Positions 29,369-38,327 of a stretch of 64,000 bases of DNA are shown here, one piece after another. The position numbers and the translations under genes were made by a program. The stretch's first letter is position 1; each line of letters opens with the position of its first letter. The stretch is from Marinobacterium sp. (GTDB taxonomy: Bacteria > Pseudomonadota > Gammaproteobacteria > Pseudomonadales > Balneatricaceae), in assembly GCA_025800125.1 (NCBI GenBank), contig JAOXSF010000053.1, positions 20,644 through 84,643 of the forward strand. The letters are read 5' to 3'. A model generated the notes under the pieces. It searched no databases. It was not told the DNA's origin and saw only the letters and a list, made by a program, of their open reading frames with translations.

Positions 29369-30313
29369 TCAGGCGTCGCAGGTTTTTTCTGCCACGCCCT
29401 CATTTTCAGTCTGGCTCCCCATAGTGCCAGACTGTTGCCGGGAGCGGCTTCCCCACTGCGTCAGCAGGATTCCTCCCATTACCAATATGCAGGCCTGCAT
29501 CTGTTGCAGGTTAAGCTGTTCCTCCAGTAGCCAGCCCGCCAGCACCAGCGTAAAAACCGGAATCAGGTTCAGAAACGTAGCGCTCTGACTGGCTGTGACA
29601 TAACCAATAGCAAAGTTATACAAACCATAAGCACCAATATTCACTGCGATTCCCAGCCAGAGAATGGCAGCAACACTCATAGCCGACCACTGCTGTGGCA
29701 ACTCCACCTGAGGCAACGCCAGCATAGGAAAAAAGAACAGGCTACCGGCAAAACACTGCAAAGCCGTCAAAAGACCTGCAGAATAGCGCGCACTCAGCTG
29801 CCTCACGGTGAGGATATAAACCACAGCACAGCACACCGCACAGAATTCAAGAAAATTACCCAGCAACGGGTCTGGTGCCTGAGCCCCCGACTCACCCGCC
29901 AGACTGAGCCAGAGCGCCCCAATAATCGCCAGCGCAAAACCAGCCAGAGCACGACGACTAAGCGCTTCTCGTAACCAATACCAGGCCGCAACACTGACCA
30001 GCAACGGCATCAACGCCAGCACCATACCGGCCTGCTGAGCACTGGTATACTGCAACGCCCACGCCTCAAACAGGAAATAGAAACAGGGCTCCGCCAACAC
30101 CAGCACCAACAGCGGGCGCCAGTCCCCGCGACGATATTCAAAACGCCCCAACCACCGCCAGGCTAACCCCATCACCAGACTGGCTACCAGCATACGCGCC
30201 AACATAACCACCATTGGATCAAGCTCACGAAAAGCAACCTTCATCACAATATAGGCACTGGACCACAACAGCATCGCCAGCAATAAAGTGATTGGCGCAA
30301 GATAACGGGACAA
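29369..30313 (-). CDS. DMT-superfamily transporter, EamA family
   Basis: Inner-membrane protein of 314 residues with ten predicted helices arranged as two EamA repeats: the first half begins APITLLLAMLLWSSAYIVMKVAF, the second near LGNFLEFCAVCCAVVYILTV. The repeat signature near the end of each half is visible (TSAQQAGMVLALMPLLVSVAAW; TASQSATFLNLIPVFTLVLAGWLL). Family members export amino acids or other metabolites; the substrate here is unknown. Convergent with the small Rossmann gene. Confidence 0.9.
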   Translation of the reverse strand: MSRYLAPITLLLAMLLWSSAYIVMKVAFRELDPMVVMLARMLVASLVMGLAWRWLGRFEYRRGDWRPLLVLVLAEPCFYFLFEAWALQYTSAQQAGMVLALMPLLVSVAAWYWLREALSRRALAGFALAIIGALWLSLAGESGAQAPDPLLGNFLEFCAVCCAVVYILTVRQLSARYSAGLLTALQCFAGSLFFFPMLALPQVELPQQWSAMSVAAILWLGIAVNIGAYGLYNFAIGYVTASQSATFLNLIPVFTLVLAGWLLEEQLNLQQMQACILVMGGILLTQWGSRSRQQSGTMGSQTENEGVAEKTCDA

Positions 30314-30482
30314 GACAGATACTCCAGTTCAGCAATACAGACAGGCACCCCAGCCGCAAGATAACCCCGCGCATTCTGGCACTACACCAGCACAGGGCTC
30401 AGTAAAGGCTGAACAGTATCGCCAAATGGTTCAGAGAAAAAGCCCGCCAACCGCAGAATTCATAAGGCCACATCACAGGATT

Positions 30483-30533
30483 TCCTGGGGCAGGCCTTCC
30501 TTGGGGCAAGCCTTTCGGTACAAGCCTCCCCCC
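30483..30533. repeat. 17-bp imperfect tandem repeat
   Basis: Units TCCTGGGGCAGGCCTTC (30483-30499), CTTGGGGCAAGCCTTTC (30500-30516) and a decayed third copy (30517-30533), just past the thioesterase stop. Confidence 0.7.
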
Positions 30534-30555
30534 ACAACACGGATGCGCCTGACAA

Positions 30556-31047
30556 TCAGCTGCCGTACTGCCCCAGCGCTGGCTTGTCGATTTCCTGTCC
30601 AGCCACTTCCGGCCAGCCAAGGTTATGCTGCTCATCCGCTAACAGGCGCAATGCTTGTGAAACAGTGTCAGGCCAGGCCGCAGCACGACGATTAATGGTA
30701 TCAACCCCCAGTAGCAGACACTCCATCTCTACAATCACCTCATGAGCAGGTTCACGCAACAACTGGTGATAGATACGCAGACGTTTTTCATCAAAGCCTA
30801 GCAGACGAGTACGCGCAATCAGCAGATCACCCGTATGTGCTTCAGCACGATAGTGCAACCGGTTCTGCACTGTAAAAGCACTGAAATCCAGCACTTGACG
30901 CCCTTGGTCATCCAGCCCGATCCGATCAAGCAGGGTGTCAGTAGCAACCGTCAGCAGTACAAGTGCCTGGGCTTCGTTCATATGGCCGTTATAATCACAG
31001 GCATCCGCCTGTACCGGATCAAAGTGAGTAAGCAGATACTCAGACAT
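30556..31047 (-). CDS. Thioesterase, 4-hydroxybenzoyl-CoA thioesterase type hotdog
   Basis: Single-hotdog acyl-CoA thioesterase of 163 residues. The active-site segment DYNGHMNEAQALVLL contains the Asp and NGHMN pattern of the 4HBT family; the central helix is followed by strands LHYRAEAHTGDLLIARTRLL and EMECLLLGVD. The start is ATG 31047, with GGAG six bases upstream; the open frame's first codon is a TTG two codons earlier. The NGHMN sequence resembles thioesterases of carnitine and betaine metabolism, but substrate assignment is not justified. Confidence 0.88.
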   Translation of the reverse strand: MSEYLLTHFDPVQADACDYNGHMNEAQALVLLTVATDTLLDRIGLDDQGRQVLDFSAFTVQNRLHYRAEAHTGDLLIARTRLLGFDEKRLRIYHQLLREPAHEVIVEMECLLLGVDTINRRAAAWPDTVSQALRLLADEQHNLGWPEVAGQEIDKPALGQYGS

Positions 31048-31308
31048 CAGCAACTCCTTGCATTAAACAAACAACGGCACAGGTACTCCTGCACCTGCAG
31101 AGCACACCCTACCAGCTCGACAAGCACTCAAACAAGCAGTTATCCTACCACCCGAACTTTCACATCCGGGCTTACTGGCCAAACCATGCCAGGCAGCGGC
31201 TCTTGCCCTATTCGTAGCACCCGATAGCCGCTACGGCCAGGCATAACCCATAACCAGACAATCACCGGACTCCAGCTCAGCGCCTTTAGATGCTCAAGCC
31301 ACCCATAT

Positions 31309-33234
31309 ATGCTCAAACCACTGATTGATGCCCCTCGCACCACTAAACGCGCTGTTACGCTGATCTACGATACCGCAGGTATCTGTACAGCCTTTGCCGG
31401 CGCGCTTTATCTACGTACTGGTCAGGTTCCCCCGGAACAGGTCAGCCTCAGCCCTTTGCTGATTACCGTCATAATCTCCCTGTTACTGTTTATCAAACTA
31501 GGCTTCTATCGCGCCGTACTGCGCTATATGACACTACCAGCCATGCTGAATCTGCTCGCCGGACTGACACTGTCAGCAACTACACTGGCAATCAGCTGTT
31601 TCTATTTTCAGGCATGGTTACCACGCACCGTCCCACTGATCTACCTGGCACTGGCATTACTGATCCTGGGTACCCCGCGTCTGCTGATGCGTGCCTGGTA
31701 TTACCACCGGGTACGTCGCCGCAAACCCAACGTCCTGATCTATGGCGCAGGCCCCAGCGGAATGGAACTGTGTTCAGCCCTGACACAAGGCAATGATTAC
31801 CACCCGGTAGCGTTTATTGATGAAGATCCAGCCCGTATCGGCTCTATCCGGGCCTCACTACGCGTCTATTCACTGGAACAAGCCGAACAGCTGATCAGCC
31901 GCTATGAGCCCAGCCGCCTGCTTCTGGCCAGCCGACGCCAGTCAGCACGACAACGCCAGACACTACTGGAACAGCTGAAAGGCCTGCCAGTGGAAATTCT
32001 GTCTATTCCTTCCATGGAAGAACTGGCAAGCGGCCGTGCTACCATCAGTCAGTTGCAGGATCTGGCTATTGAAGACCTGCTGGGCCGCACACCAGTCCCC
32101 CCGATGCCCGAACTGATCAGCGCCTGTATCCGTGATCAGAGCGTTATGGTAACGGGTGCCGGAGGCTCTATCGGCTCAGAGTTGTGTCGCCAGATCATCC
32201 AGCAACGACCAAAGCGGCTGGTGCTGTTCGAACTGAACGAGTACAACCTGTATAGCATTGAGCGCGAGCTACGCACCCTGTGCGAAAGTTATCAGCATAC
32301 CGTTGAGCTGGTGCCCGCACTGGGCTCGGTCCAGCACCGTACCCGCCTGACAGAACTGATGCGACACTTTCATATCGATACGGTTTATCACGCAGCCGCC
32401 TATAAACATGTACCACTGGTTGAACACAATGTAATTGAAGGGGTACGCAATAATATTTTCGGCACCTGGTTTACTGCTGAAGCAGCCATTGATGCCGGAG
32501 CCAGCCACTTCGTACTGGTTTCAACAGACAAAGCAGTACGCCCAACCAACGTTATGGGTGCCAGCAAGCGGGTTGCAGAGCTGGTACTTCAAGCACTGGC
32601 CAACCGCCAGCAATCCACCCGTTTCTGCATGGTTCGCTTTGGCAATGTGCTCGGTAGCAGCGGTTCCGTCGTACCACTGTTTCGTGAGCAGATCCGCCAG
32701 GGCGGGCCTGTTACCGTAACCCACAGAGACATCATCCGTTATTTTATGACCATACCGGAAGCCGCCCAGCTAGTCTTACAGGCGGGCGCGCTGAGCAGCA
32801 ACGGCGACACATTCGTACTGGATATGGGCGAACCGGTACGTATTGTTGAACTTGCCAGTAATATGGTCAGACTGATGGGACTGAGCATCCGCGATGAGCA
32901 GCATCCGGACGGTGATATAGAAATTCACTACACCGGACTGCGACCCGGCGAGAAGCTGTATGAGGAACTCCTGGTGGGTGACAATGTGACTGGCACCCGA
33001 CACCCTCGTATTATGCGCGCGGAAGAGGAACAGCTGAGCTGGGCTGATACGGAAACATTGCTCGATGCACTGGACAGGGCCTGCCGCCAGTTTGAAGTAG
33101 ACCACATACAACAACTATTGCAGAATGCACCCACCGGCTTTACCCCGGACAGCAAGATCAGTGATCTGTTGTGGCAACAGCGGCAACAGGGTGGCAGCTC
33201 AGAAACAGGCCATTCAGAAAACTGGCTACACTGA
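31309..33234 (+). CDS. Membrane-anchored NDP-sugar 4,6-dehydratase, CapD/WbpM/PglF type
   Basis: 641 residues. Four N-terminal transmembrane helices (~residues 15-125), a CoA-binding-like Rossmann segment (NVLIYGAGPSGMEL at ~141), then the catalytic SDR domain with VTGAGGSIGSELC (~281) and the modified active site STDKAVRPTNVMGASKR (~405), where methionine replaces the usual tyrosine as in WbpM, PglF and FlaA1. Such enzymes convert UDP-GlcNAc to the 4-keto-6-deoxy sugar for O-antigen, capsule or glycoprotein glycans. It is convergent with the sugar-phosphate transferase and manC, so together they point to a surface polysaccharide locus. No strong ribosome binding site precedes the ATG. Confidence 0.93.
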   Translation: MLKPLIDAPRTTKRAVTLIYDTAGICTAFAGALYLRTGQVPPEQVSLSPLLITVIISLLLFIKLGFYRAVLRYMTLPAMLNLLAGLTLSATTLAISCFYFQAWLPRTVPLIYLALALLILGTPRLLMRAWYYHRVRRRKPNVLIYGAGPSGMELCSALTQGNDYHPVAFIDEDPARIGSIRASLRVYSLEQAEQLISRYEPSRLLLASRRQSARQRQTLLEQLKGLPVEILSIPSMEELASGRATISQLQDLAIEDLLGRTPVPPMPELISACIRDQSVMVTGAGGSIGSELCRQIIQQRPKRLVLFELNEYNLYSIERELRTLCESYQHTVELVPALGSVQHRTRLTELMRHFHIDTVYHAAAYKHVPLVEHNVIEGVRNNIFGTWFTAEAAIDAGASHFVLVSTDKAVRPTNVMGASKRVAELVLQALANRQQSTRFCMVRFGNVLGSSGSVVPLFREQIRQGGPVTVTHRDIIRYFMTIPEAAQLVLQAGALSSNGDTFVLDMGEPVRIVELASNMVRLMGLSIRDEQHPDGDIEIHYTGLRPGEKLYEELLVGDNVTGTRHPRIMRAEEEQLSWADTETLLDALDRACRQFEVDHIQQLLQNAPTGFTPDSKISDLLWQQRQQGGSSETGHSENWLH

Positions 33235-33288
33235 AGCCTTCCTCTGCCGGGGCCACCCGATCAAGTCTGATTAACAGCCCCGGCAGTG

Positions 33289-34347
33289 TCACTGCTCTGC
33301 CTGACCGGCACCAAGCTGATAACACAACAGCCCCAATGGTGCAGCAGCCAGCAACCAGTACAACAGCCCCCACTGCGGCCATAGCATCGCCAGCCAAGCC
33401 CAAGGCAACAGCCAGACCAGATTAACCAGGGCCACCAGCAATGACACCGGCGTATGACTGCCCCAACGACGGGCCAGCACCTGGTAGGCATGGCTGCGGT
33501 GAGGTTCAGTCCAGCGCTGACCACTGAGCAGTCGTACCAGCAATGTCCAGCTGGCATCCACTACAAACACTGACAGCAGAATCAGCCAGCACCACAGATT
33601 GACCTCAGAAACAGCCGCCAGCCAGAACGCCAGCAAACCGAACATCAGCCCCAGCGGAGCCGAACAGACATCCCCCATAAAGATACGTGCAGCTGGGAAA
33701 TTCCACCAAAGAAAGCCAAGCAAAGGCGCACATAACAATAGTAGCAGCGGATAGAAACTGACATCACCTGACCACCACAACAACCCGGCAGCAGCCAGCA
33801 ATACAGAAACAGCCTGCAATGCCGCCAGGCCATTAATGCCATCCATAAAGTTATACAGATTGGTCAGCCACAGCAGCACCAGTAGCCACAGCGGCAAAAA
33901 CATCCATGATACGCGCGCAGGCAGTTCAGCAAAGGGCAACGACAGCCCTGGTAATTGAGGCAACCAGAGTAACCCCAGCAACGCAAAGACAGCCTGCGCC
34001 ATAAAGCGCAGCCGGGCTGACAGCGGATGATGATCATCAACCCAACCCACCAGCGCCAGTGCCAGCGTACAGCTACCCAGCACCAGTAAAACCGACAGCG
34101 GCCAGCTCGCTGACGAACCTGCAAGCCACAGCAGCAACGGCAGTAACAGCACAAACGACAGGCCACCACCACGGGGCGTAGGCACCGTATGGGAGCTACG
34201 TTCACAAGGCATATCCAGCACCTGGCGCTGCAACGCATAGTGACGCACAGCGCCGGTCAGTAACCAGCCACCCAGCAGCGCCAGCAACCACTCCATCGGC
34301 GTGATAATCCCGCCAGCACCAGCAGCAATCTGCACAGACTCAGGCAT
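33289..34347 (-). CDS. Polyprenyl-phosphate sugar-1-phosphate transferase, WbpL/WecA-like
   Basis: Integral membrane enzyme of the MraY/WecA family (GT4 in NCBI naming), 352 residues, with about ten helices. It starts glycan assembly by moving a sugar-1-phosphate to undecaprenyl phosphate. Family motifs: RSSHTVPTPRGGGL near the N-terminus, GWVDDHHPLSARLRF (Asp-Asp motif), NLYNFMDGINGLA, the NFPAARIFMGDVCSAPLG segment, and the cytoplasmic HRSHAYQ motif near the end. The ATG at 34347 overlaps the manC stop (TGATG), so the two genes are translationally coupled; the longer frame would need a TTG start. The short GT4 group with this HRSHAYQ motif favours a WbpL-like role with FucNAc or QuiNAc precursors. 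Confidence 0.92.
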   Translation of the reverse strand: MPESVQIAAGAGGIITPMEWLLALLGGWLLTGAVRHYALQRQVLDMPCERSSHTVPTPRGGGLSFVLLLPLLLWLAGSSASWPLSVLLVLGSCTLALALVGWVDDHHPLSARLRFMAQAVFALLGLLWLPQLPGLSLPFAELPARVSWMFLPLWLLVLLWLTNLYNFMDGINGLAALQAVSVLLAAAGLLWWSGDVSFYPLLLLLCAPLLGFLWWNFPAARIFMGDVCSAPLGLMFGLLAFWLAAVSEVNLWCWLILLSVFVVDASWTLLVRLLSGQRWTEPHRSHAYQVLARRWGSHTPVSLLVALVNLVWLLPWAWLAMLWPQWGLLYWLLAAAPLGLLCYQLGAGQAEQ

Positions 34348-35795
34348 CAGCTCTGGCAACGTCCGTAAAGATCATCAAAGCGCACAATATCGTCTTCACC
34401 CAGGTAAGCACCCGACTGCACTTCAATCAGCTCCAGCGGGATTTTGCCAGGATTTTCTAACGAATGAACAGCACCAACCGGGATATAGGTTGACTGGTTT
34501 TCGGTCAGCAGAATTTCTTTATCATTACAAACAACCTTTGCGGTACCTGACACCACCACCCAATGCTCAGCACGGTGGTGATGCATCTGCAATGACAGGC
34601 GCGCGCCCGGTTCCACAAAAATCCGCTTCACCTGGTAACGCTCACCACCGTCAATAGCGTCGTAATGCCCCCAGGGACGGTAAACCTGCCGGTTACTGTC
34701 TGCTTCTGTACGCTGTGCATCTTTCAACCGTTTTACAACAGTTTTAACGTCCTGTACCCGGTCCCGATGTACAACCATCACGGCATCTTTGGTTTCAACT
34801 ACCACCAGGTCATCAACACCCACCGTTGCCACCAGCCGGTGCTCAGCCGTTACCAGACAGTTACGGCTCTGCTCTGCAATAACATCCCCTTTCAGGGCAT
34901 TACCATCATCATCTTTCTGCGACAACTGCCACAGCGCAGACCAGCTGCCAACGTCATTCCAGCCAGCCTGTAACGGTACCACCGCCGCCAGTGACGTATG
35001 TTCCATAACTGCATAATCGACTGAAATATCTTCACAACGGGCAAAAGCCTCACTGGCTATACGGTCAAAATCTGCATCTGATTCCAGCGTTGACACCACC
35101 TCACGGCAGCAGGCCAGCAGCTCTGGTGCATGACGTTCCAGCTCCTGTAAGAATGCCCCAGCCTGAAACAGAAACATACCGGAATTCCAGTAGAATTCAC
35201 CGCTCTCAACATAGCGACGGGCGGTTTCCAGATCAGGCTTTTCAACAAACTCCGCTACCTGGTAGCCCAGTTCTAAAGACGCCTCGTTGCAGGCAGACAA
35301 GGCCTCACCGCTGATCAACGCCCCCCGGCGAATATAACCATACCCCGTTTCTGGCGCATCTGGCACAATGCCAAACGTTACCAGTCGCCCTAGTACAGCC
35401 AGTTGCGAGGCCTGTGTAACGGCTGCCTGAAATGCCGGAACATCTTCAATAACATGGTCTGACGCCAGTACCAGCAGCTGGTGTTCAGGGTTGCGCTGCG
35501 CTTCCAGCAGTGCTGCCACAGCCAGTGCAGGCGCAGTATTGCGCCCGAATGGCTCCAGAATAATACGACTACCAATAAACCCGGCCTGGCGCACCTGTTC
35601 AGCCACCAGGAAACGGTGCCCTTCATTAGCCAGCAACAATGGCGCAGCACATTCCAGCCCCTCCAGGCGGCGCAGGGTTTCCTGCAACATGCTGTATTCA
35701 GAGGTCAGATCAAGAAACTGTTTGGGAAACTGTTTACGCGACAGCGGCCAGAGACGGGTACCGGAACCACCGGTCATGATTACAGGGATAAGCAT
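34347..35795 (-). CDS. manC: Mannose-1-phosphate guanylyltransferase / mannose-6-phosphate isomerase
   Basis: Bifunctional type II PMI-GMP enzyme of 482 residues making GDP-mannose. The nucleotidyl-transfer motif [18 protein letters not shown] is at residues 9-26, the FVEKPD motif in the middle, and the C-terminal cupin isomerase domain has [18 protein letters not shown] and the SGTAKV strand. GDP-mannose feeds O-antigen or exopolysaccharide synthesis; the overlapping downstream sugar-phosphate transferase supports this. Homologues are named ManC, CpsB, AlgA or RfbM by context. Confidence 0.95.
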   Translation of the reverse strand: MLIPVIMTGGSGTRLWPLSRKQFPKQFLDLTSEYSMLQETLRRLEGLECAAPLLLANEGHRFLVAEQVRQAGFIGSRIILEPFGRNTAPALAVAALLEAQRNPEHQLLVLASDHVIEDVPAFQAAVTQASQLAVLGRLVTFGIVPDAPETGYGYIRRGALISGEALSACNEASLELGYQVAEFVEKPDLETARRYVESGEFYWNSGMFLFQAGAFLQELERHAPELLACCREVVSTLESDADFDRIASEAFARCEDISVDYAVMEHTSLAAVVPLQAGWNDVGSWSALWQLSQKDDDGNALKGDVIAEQSRNCLVTAEHRLVATVGVDDLVVVETKDAVMVVHRDRVQDVKTVVKRLKDAQRTEADSNRQVYRPWGHYDAIDGGERYQVKRIFVEPGARLSLQMHHHRAEHWVVVSGTAKVVCNDKEILLTENQSTYIPVGAVHSLENPGKIPLELIEVQSGAYLGEDDIVRFDDLYGRCQS

Positions 35796-36240
35796 CCAGG
35801 GGCATCACTTCAGTGTTGATTAAGAATTTGTACCAGCTTTGACTGGTAGTGAACGGTTCGCCACTCTACCATCAACGTACCGGAACAACCAACGCACCCG
35901 ATACAACCGATGATATAGCGCAGGGTGGTAGTACCCCGCATAATGAAAACAACAGTTTTAGTGCCAACTGATACCCGCTGTTACAGATAGCAGTCAGGAA
36001 ATACGTTAACATACGCCACAGGAACGGCATTCATTAATACAAGCCAACAGATGCAGGCCTGGAAAAGCCAGCACTGGCATTAAAGAGCTTGTGTTCAATC
36101 ACCGTTACCCTACACTCACCATCGCTATCCTGGGTTACCTGGTGCCAACCAGCCCCGGATATAACCAGCTCAACAGAAAGCTGGCTCAGCAAAAACCGGC
36201 ACTATAAAACCGGCTCTGCAATAAATGTGGAATAGACACT
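35796..36240. other. Divergent spacer manC / Crp-Fnr gene
   Basis: 445 bp between divergent genes. I see no coding frame, no strong hairpin with a T-run and no clear CRP or FNR palindrome. It should carry both promoters. Confidence 0.5.
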
Positions 36241-36918
36241 ATGACGCTGACCCTCAGGGACATTGAAAACGTAGCATTGCTAAGCGATCTGGACCTGACC
36301 CAAAAGCAACAACTGCTTAGCCAGATGCTGGTCAGAACCTATAAGCGCAACGAAGTCGTGGTACAGAAAGGGCAGCCTTCCTCTGAGTTATTTTTTCTGC
36401 TCAGTGGTCGCCTGAAAGTCGTGGACTACTCACCTGGCGGGCGCGAGGTCGGCTTTATTTTTATTGAATCAGGCTCTCACTTTGGCGAATTGGCCCTGAT
36501 TGACGGCAAACCACGCTCGGCATCTATTCTGGCTACAGAGAAAGCTACCGTAGCCATTCTACCAAAGCAGCATGCACGCACTCTGATGTACTCAGAGCCC
36601 AGCGTTTCAGAGAAACTGCTGAAACAGCTGTCCAACATCATCCGCATGAATAATGAACACATGGTGATGCTTGGCAATACCAGCGCCCCAAACCGGGTCA
36701 ATATTCTGTTGATGAAATATGCACGGCCTGTTGATGGCCAACTGATCATTGAAAAGCCGCCAACACAAAGCGAAATGGCGATGATGACCAACACCACACG
36801 CGAAACCGTATCGCGTACTCTCAGCCAGCTGATTGGCCAGGGGTTGATTCGAAAAGACGGCAAAAAGATCACCATTGCAGACCCAGCCGCAATGGAAGAG
36901 ATGATTCTGGATTGCTGA
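36241..36918 (+). CDS. Crp/Fnr-family transcriptional regulator
   Basis: 225-residue regulator: N-terminal cyclic-nucleotide-binding beta-roll (QKGQPSSELFFLLSGRLKVVDYS, HFGELALIDGKPRSASILA), dimer helix around 115-145, and a C-terminal winged helix with recognition region PTQSEMAMMTNTTRETVSRTLSQL. The FGELALIDGKPRSA segment matches the cAMP-binding phosphate cassette (FGE-L-RSA), so cyclic-nucleotide sensing is plausible. No N-terminal FNR-type cysteine cluster. The recognition helix RETVSRTL resembles that of CRP (RETVGRIL), so it might bind TGTGA-type sites such as the one at 40048. Not necessarily the main Crp of the cell. Confidence 0.9.
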   Translation: MTLTLRDIENVALLSDLDLTQKQQLLSQMLVRTYKRNEVVVQKGQPSSELFFLLSGRLKVVDYSPGGREVGFIFIESGSHFGELALIDGKPRSASILATEKATVAILPKQHARTLMYSEPSVSEKLLKQLSNIIRMNNEHMVMLGNTSAPNRVNILLMKYARPVDGQLIIEKPPTQSEMAMMTNTTRETVSRTLSQLIGQGLIRKDGKKITIADPAAMEEMILDC

Positions 36919-36919
36919 G

Positions 36920-36990
36920 CTCTGCGCAAGCGACTGATCTCTGCGCAAGCGACTGATCGCTGCACAAGCGACGGGGCTGTGCACAAATCG
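36920..36990. repeat. 19-bp tandem repeat after the regulator gene
   Basis: Two identical units CTCTGCGCAAGCGACTGAT (36920-36938, 36939-36957), a third altered unit (36958-36976) and a partial fourth, starting 2 bp after the regulator's stop codon. Confidence 0.85.
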
Positions 36991-37076
36991 AAACCAGTGC
37001 CAAAGCTGACATCTGAACCTGTGCATGACATCTGTGCATAAGCACAGGCTAGAACAACCGGCAGCGAGCCCTCACT

Positions 37077-38210
37077 ATGACCACTCCCGATACACATTAC
37101 CCGGCGGTTTTTCAGCTACTCATCAATCATGCTGATAACAACAGCGGCATCAGCACTGGCTCGGCTGTTTTACTGGCGGGGGGCCGTTATTTACTGACGG
37201 CAGCGCACCTGGTCAGCGGCGTAAGTAACCCCGATGATCTGCGCCTGCGCAGTCAGGACCTGGCTACACTGCCCGATATCAGTACCGTCTATATTCATCC
37301 GGAATGGGATGCAGATAACTACAACAATGACATTGCTCTTCTTGAGCTGGCAACACCGATTACAGAAATAGCAGGACTGAACCTCTACCAGGGCCCAACA
37401 CCACTGGGGGAGGCCTTCGTCAGAGTAGGTTTTGGCAATGGCTTTAATAACCCCCAGCATATCGGTACCAACCAGTGGGACAGCCCCGGAACCGTATTAA
37501 ACACACTCTATCAGCGTGATATTCCAGACGGGAGCCAACTACTCTACGACTATGATAATGGCAGTCAGGCGCAAAACATGCTGGGACAGTTACCAGATAG
37601 CCAGAGCAACGCCCAACCCACCAGCCATGAAACACTAGCACTGGCTGGGGATTCTGGCGGCCCGGCACTGGTTAACGGGCAGGTCGCCGGTATCGCCAGC
37701 TATGTTGTGGCTGACAGTAAATATGACAGCGACCCGAACCATCCATCCAGCCCCGGCGAAAGTGGTGCCGACAGTAACATTGCAGCCTATCGCAGCTGGA
37801 TTGATTACATCACTCAGGGCAACCCTGTTTATCAACCACCGCAAACCGCAGCCTCAGTGATCACCCAACTGCCAGAACCCGACTACGGCAGCATTATTAA
37901 TCATTTTCTGCTGAGCGTTTCCCAACCGCAATCCGTACCGATCACACTCTGGTATGAAACACTGGATGGCAGCGCCCGCGCAGGAGAGGATTATATTGCC
38001 AGCAGTGGCTGGGTAACCCTGCAACCGGGACAGACCAGTATCAGCATTGCGGTTGAAATTCTGGGAGATCGTAATATAGAAACGGATGAAGCATTCTGGC
38101 TCAAACTGAGCGACCCAAGCCAGCAGTGGCTGGCAAGCGGCCAGATACTGACCGCACTGCATAGCATTACAGACAACGACGCTTTGCCTGGCGACGCCTT
38201 AGCCCAGTAA
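37077..38210 (+). CDS. Trypsin-like serine protease with C-terminal Calx-beta module
   Basis: 377 residues. An S1 protease domain occupies ~1-245 with the catalytic triad His44 (LTAAHL), Asp85 (NNDIALLEL) and Ser193 (GDSGGPAL). A Calx-beta-like module follows at ~275-372 (GSARAGEDYIASSGWVTLQPGQ, ETDEAFWLKLSD, ITDNDA). There is no signal peptide, no pro-domain and no RTX repeats, although the fold acts outside cells. The neighbouring convergent serralysin carries the same kind of C-terminal Calx-beta module, so the module may carry the export signal for a type I system (inference). Ribosome binding site weak. Confidence 0.87.
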   Translation: MTTPDTHYPAVFQLLINHADNNSGISTGSAVLLAGGRYLLTAAHLVSGVSNPDDLRLRSQDLATLPDISTVYIHPEWDADNYNNDIALLELATPITEIAGLNLYQGPTPLGEAFVRVGFGNGFNNPQHIGTNQWDSPGTVLNTLYQRDIPDGSQLLYDYDNGSQAQNMLGQLPDSQSNAQPTSHETLALAGDSGGPALVNGQVAGIASYVVADSKYDSDPNHPSSPGESGADSNIAAYRSWIDYITQGNPVYQPPQTAASVITQLPEPDYGSIINHFLLSVSQPQSVPITLWYETLDGSARAGEDYIASSGWVTLQPGQTSISIAVEILGDRNIETDEAFWLKLSDPSQQWLASGQILTALHSITDNDALPGDALAQ

Positions 38211-38232
38211 CACCGCTTGATCGCCCTGATAT

Positions 38233-38317
38233 AGCTATACACATCTTGCAGCTATACACACCTTGTAGCAATGCACACCTTGTAGCAATGCAACGCTTAC
38301 AGCAATACAACTCTGCT
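38233..38317. repeat. Five 17-bp tandem units between two protease genes
   Basis: Units begin at 38233, 38250, 38267, 38284 and 38301; the first is AGCTATACACATCTTGC and the third AGCAATGCACACCTTGT. Divergence grows towards the right. The array fills most of the gap between the two convergent protease genes. Confidence 0.88.
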
Positions 38318-38327
38318 TCAAGCCTGC

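Noticed and set aside
38233..38317. Possible CRISPR array
   Set aside because: The 17-bp units are directly adjacent with no spacers, and no cas genes are in the window.
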